Of a stretch of 8,054 nucleotides of DNA, positions 6,414-8,054 are shown one piece after another; position 1 is the first letter of the stretch, and each line of letters starts with the position of its first letter. The notes under the pieces were generated by a model. It saw only the letters and a list, made by a program, of their open reading frames with translations, did no database searches and was not told where the DNA came from. The position numbers were made by a program, and so were the translations under genes. The stretch comes from an uncultured Lachnospiraceae bacterium. Lineage in GTDB: Bacteria; Bacillota; Clostridia; Lachnospirales; Lachnospiraceae. Location of the stretch: the NCBI GenBank assembly GCA_937901625.1, contig CALDIE010000060.1, positions 1 to 8,054 of the forward strand. Direction: 5' to 3'.

Positions 6414-6839
6414 TTACAGCGCTACAATGATATTCTCCTTGTATGAATCAGGCACTTCGCTCTTGTCCATCGTAAGGCTGATCGTAAAGATGATCCCCTT
6501 CTTCTCAGACAATGCGGCAAACTTGTTCAATACTGCCTCGAGATTATCATTGTCTACATTACAGATCTTTTTGAAACCATCAAAATAGAGCTGTTCAATA
6601 TCATGGTTCTGTGACAGGATGCCGCAGATAAAACCATAGAACTCATCTGATGCCGCGAATCCGTATTCGGACATATCCACCAGGCGGATCTTATTGTTCA
6701 GCTCGTACATATGCTTGGAATTCTTGTCGATATAAACGATATCACCTTTTGCTTCTTTGATCTCCCTGTTAACCTTCTCCAACATCGCACCGGTCTTTCC
6801 TTTTCCTGCATTCCCCACGATCAATTGTATCATTGGCAT
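6414..6839 (-). CDS. Small P-loop ATP-binding protein of unknown function
   Basis: A compact protein of 141 residues with a clear Walker A motif GNAGKGKT (9-16) in the first strand-loop-helix. A Walker B-like strand IEQLYFDGF (81-89) includes D87, and a third strand IIFTISLTMD (116-125) could carry a sensor residue. I see no HTH, membrane segment, Cys cluster or partner domain. It is too small for a full AAA+ or RecA core, so it is probably a minimal P-loop fold. Such small clostridial proteins are sometimes annotated as ATP-binding or 'PilT-like', but nothing supports pilus function here. Start: GGAGG lies 3 nt before the first ATG (6839) and 9 nt before the third-residue ATG (6833). The latter spacing is better, giving a start at MIQLIVGNAGKGKT. 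Base composition looks more AT-rich than its neighbours. It has its own candidate promoter and a structured leader. Confidence 0.8.
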   Translation of the reverse strand: MPMIQLIVGNAGKGKTGAMLEKVNREIKEAKGDIVYIDKNSKHMYELNNKIRLVDMSEYGFAASDEFYGFICGILSQNHDIEQLYFDGFKKICNVDNDNLEAVLNKFAALSEKKGIIFTISLTMDKSEVPDSYKENIIVAL

Positions 6840-6860
6840 AACCCTCCATGTATCTGTTCT

Positions 6861-6923
6861 CCGGACCCGTAACAGTGCCGGGTTCCGGGTACAATGATTC
6901 TTCCAAAAGCTTCCCGCTTTTGG
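6861..6923 (-). promoter_or_regulatory. Two hairpins in the 5' leader of the P-loop gene
   Basis: Between the candidate promoter and the ribosome binding site lie two inverted repeats. The first, in transcript order, is CCAAAAGC (6923-6916), loop GGGAA, GCTTTTGG (6910-6903), an 8-bp perfect stem. The second is CCGGAACCCG (6888-6879), a 9-nt loop, CGGGTCCGG (6869-6861), a 9-bp stem with one bulged base. Neither is followed by a U-run, so they do not look like intrinsic terminators. I do not recognise a known riboswitch class. Confidence 0.55.
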
Positions 6924-6937
6924 GTACTGACAAGTAG

Positions 6938-6946
6938 ATTATAACA
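6938..6946 (-). promoter_or_regulatory. Candidate promoter of the P-loop gene (extended -10)
   Basis: TGTTATAAT on the minus strand (6946-6938) is a perfect extended -10 element. No good -35 is seen at 16-18 nt upstream. Transcription would start near 6931, giving a leader of about 90 nt. The upstream transporter gene on the same strand ends at 6987 with no clear terminator, so read-through is also possible. Confidence 0.5.
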
Positions 6947-6986
6947 TAAGCTTCCCCTGTCTGCTATCTGACTTTTTATCCGAATG

Positions 6987-7961
6987 TTATACCTTTGATT
7001 TGATGGTTTTTTCGGATGTCTTGTTAAAGTGCCATCTGACCAGCGCCACGCCGATGATGATCACATAACCGATCACGCTCAAAACCCCCGGTGTCTCGTG
7101 CAAAAAGATCATTCCAAGAATCGCCGCAAAGATCACCTGGGTGTAGTCAAAGACGGAGATGTCCTTGGCCGGCGCGAATTTATACGCCGTTGTAATGCTG
7201 AACTGCCCGATGGAAGCACCTACGCCTGCAAGGATCAGGCACAACCACTGGCTCCCTGTCATGGGATGGTAATCAAAGATCAAAAAGGGTGCGGTCACCA
7301 GACAGGAAAAGGCGGAAAAGCACATCACGATGATCGGCGTCCGCTCCCCCTTCTTGCCGAGTTTCCTGACAAATACATACGCAGTACCGGCACCGAAGCC
7401 GCCGTAGAGTCCCAGCAGGGCAGGGATAAACGTTCCGTCCGCGCTAAGACCTCCGCTTAGGAGTGCACCGCTTGGACGGATGATAAAGAGTGCTCCGATA
7501 AAGGCGATGACCGTAGCCAGTATATCCACCTTCCCCGGCTTTTCCTTAACGATCGGGATCGACAAAAGGATGGCAAAGAAGGGAGATAACTTATTTAACA
7601 TATTTGCGTCCGCGATATTTAAACGGTCGATGGCGTAGAAATTGCAGATCAGACCGCTCGTTCCAAAGAGACAGCGAAATAAGATATCGACAAAACATCC
7701 TTTTTTGATATGGAATTTCTCCTCGCTTCGAAGCAGCATAAAAAAGGTAAAGACCGCTGCTACGGCGTTTCTAAAGAATGCCTTTTGCATCGTGGGGAGA
7801 TCCCCCGAAAGGCGCACAAAAAATGTCATCAAAGAAAAGCCGAACGCTGCCGCTATGATGCAGGCGATTCCCTTGGCGTAGTCGCTTGTTCCCGGCGCAG
7901 CCGCTGCGCTCGGGGATTCTTTTGTATCTGTATCCTTTTCGATTTCGAGCATTCCTGTCAT
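6987..7961 (-). CDS. EamA/DMT-superfamily transporter
   Basis: A 324-residue inner membrane protein of the drug/metabolite transporter superfamily. About ten hydrophobic helices form two EamA repeats, roughly 30-162 and 180-309. Recognisable elements are FRNAVAA after helix 2, NKLSPFFAILLSIPIVKEKP (123-142) closing the first repeat, and the equivalent DYTQVIFAAILGMIFLHETP (272-291) in the second. Residues 1-28 form a polar, probably cytoplasmic lead with an Ala-rich patch; the C-terminal tail is basic. The substrate is unknown; relatives export amino acids, nucleosides or other metabolites. AAGGAG lies just 1 nt before the ATG at 7961, too close. AGGA at about 9 nt would serve this ATG, whereas the AAGGAG would better suit the ATG at 7952. 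The gene is upstream of the P-loop gene on the same strand with a 147-nt gap. Confidence 0.9.
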   Translation of the reverse strand: MTGMLEIEKDTDTKESPSAAAAPGTSDYAKGIACIIAAAFGFSLMTFFVRLSGDLPTMQKAFFRNAVAAVFTFFMLLRSEEKFHIKKGCFVDILFRCLFGTSGLICNFYAIDRLNIADANMLNKLSPFFAILLSIPIVKEKPGKVDILATVIAFIGALFIIRPSGALLSGGLSADGTFIPALLGLYGGFGAGTAYVFVRKLGKKGERTPIIVMCFSAFSCLVTAPFLIFDYHPMTGSQWLCLILAGVGASIGQFSITTAYKFAPAKDISVFDYTQVIFAAILGMIFLHETPGVLSVIGYVIIIGVALVRWHFNKTSEKTIKSKV

Positions 7962-8013
7962 TCTCCTTGTTCCTAGGATCTGTTCGTAAATAAATCTTTA
8001 CAATTGACTTGTT

Positions 8014-8027
8014 CAGATGCTCATCTG
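8014..8027. promoter_or_regulatory. Small inverted repeat upstream of the transporter gene
   Basis: CAGATG (8014-8019), CT, CATCTG (8022-8027) is a perfect 6-bp dyad with a 2-bp centre, 52 bp upstream of the transporter ATG. It could be an operator, but I see no convincing promoter around it and the window ends 27 bp further on. Confidence 0.25.
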
Positions 8028-8054
8028 CTGCATCAGAAAGCCTCGCCGTAGCCC

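Noticed and set aside
6903..6923. Hairpin considered as an intrinsic terminator for the transporter gene
   Set aside because: No U-run follows it on either strand, and it lies downstream of a better-supported promoter.
6987..7961. Transporter plus P-loop gene plus acyltransferase as one export or modification system
   Set aside because: Strand arrangement is mixed, spacing is loose and no shared substrate can be inferred; ordinary adjacency is sufficient.

Overview
The window looks like ordinary chromosomal DNA from a Gram-positive Bacillota, most likely a clostridial, Lachnospiraceae-type organism. This rests on AGGAGG-type ribosome binding sites, extended -10 promoters (TGnTATAAT), about 50% GC by eye, a lipoprotein GH3 hexosaminidase and a clostridial-looking HflX. 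The taxonomic placement is an impression from protein style, not a search result.

Layout. Positions 1-161 hold no supported gene, only the promoter and strong Shine-Dalgarno of plsC, a + strand 1-acyl-glycerol-3-phosphate acyltransferase (162-896). Converging on it is a minus-strand operon transcribed from about 5000 down to 919. Its order is hflX (ribosome-associated GTPase), a 37-codon remnant of an FAD-dependent oxidoreductase, a secreted lipoprotein GH3 beta-N-acetylhexosaminidase with a long Thr/Gly-rich repeat linker, and a DnaQ-like DEDDh 3'-5' exonuclease. Genes in this operon overlap or lie within about 20 nt of each other, so translational coupling is likely. Divergent from hflX is a + strand membrane acyltransferase of the Acyltransferase_3/OafA family (5130-6362), whose C-terminal tail and stop codon sit in short tandem repeats. 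It converges on a small minus-strand P-loop ATP-binding protein of unknown function (6414-6839), which has a structured 5' leader. Upstream of that, also on the minus strand, is a ten-helix EamA/DMT transporter (6987-7961). The last 90 bases hold its ribosome binding site and a small dyad.

The genes do not form one obvious pathway. Three relate to the envelope (plsC, GH3 hexosaminidase, OafA-like acyltransferase), two to nucleic acid or ribosome housekeeping (exonuclease, HflX), and one is a transporter. No mobile element, CRISPR array, tRNA, rRNA or defence system is visible.

The most unusual item is the oxidoreductase remnant between hflX and the GH3 gene. It keeps a good ribosome binding site, the N-terminal 'MKYDVVIIG' and a C-terminal 'GDGSGI...' segment, but the whole middle is missing in frame. 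I see no convincing evidence of a new multi-gene system.
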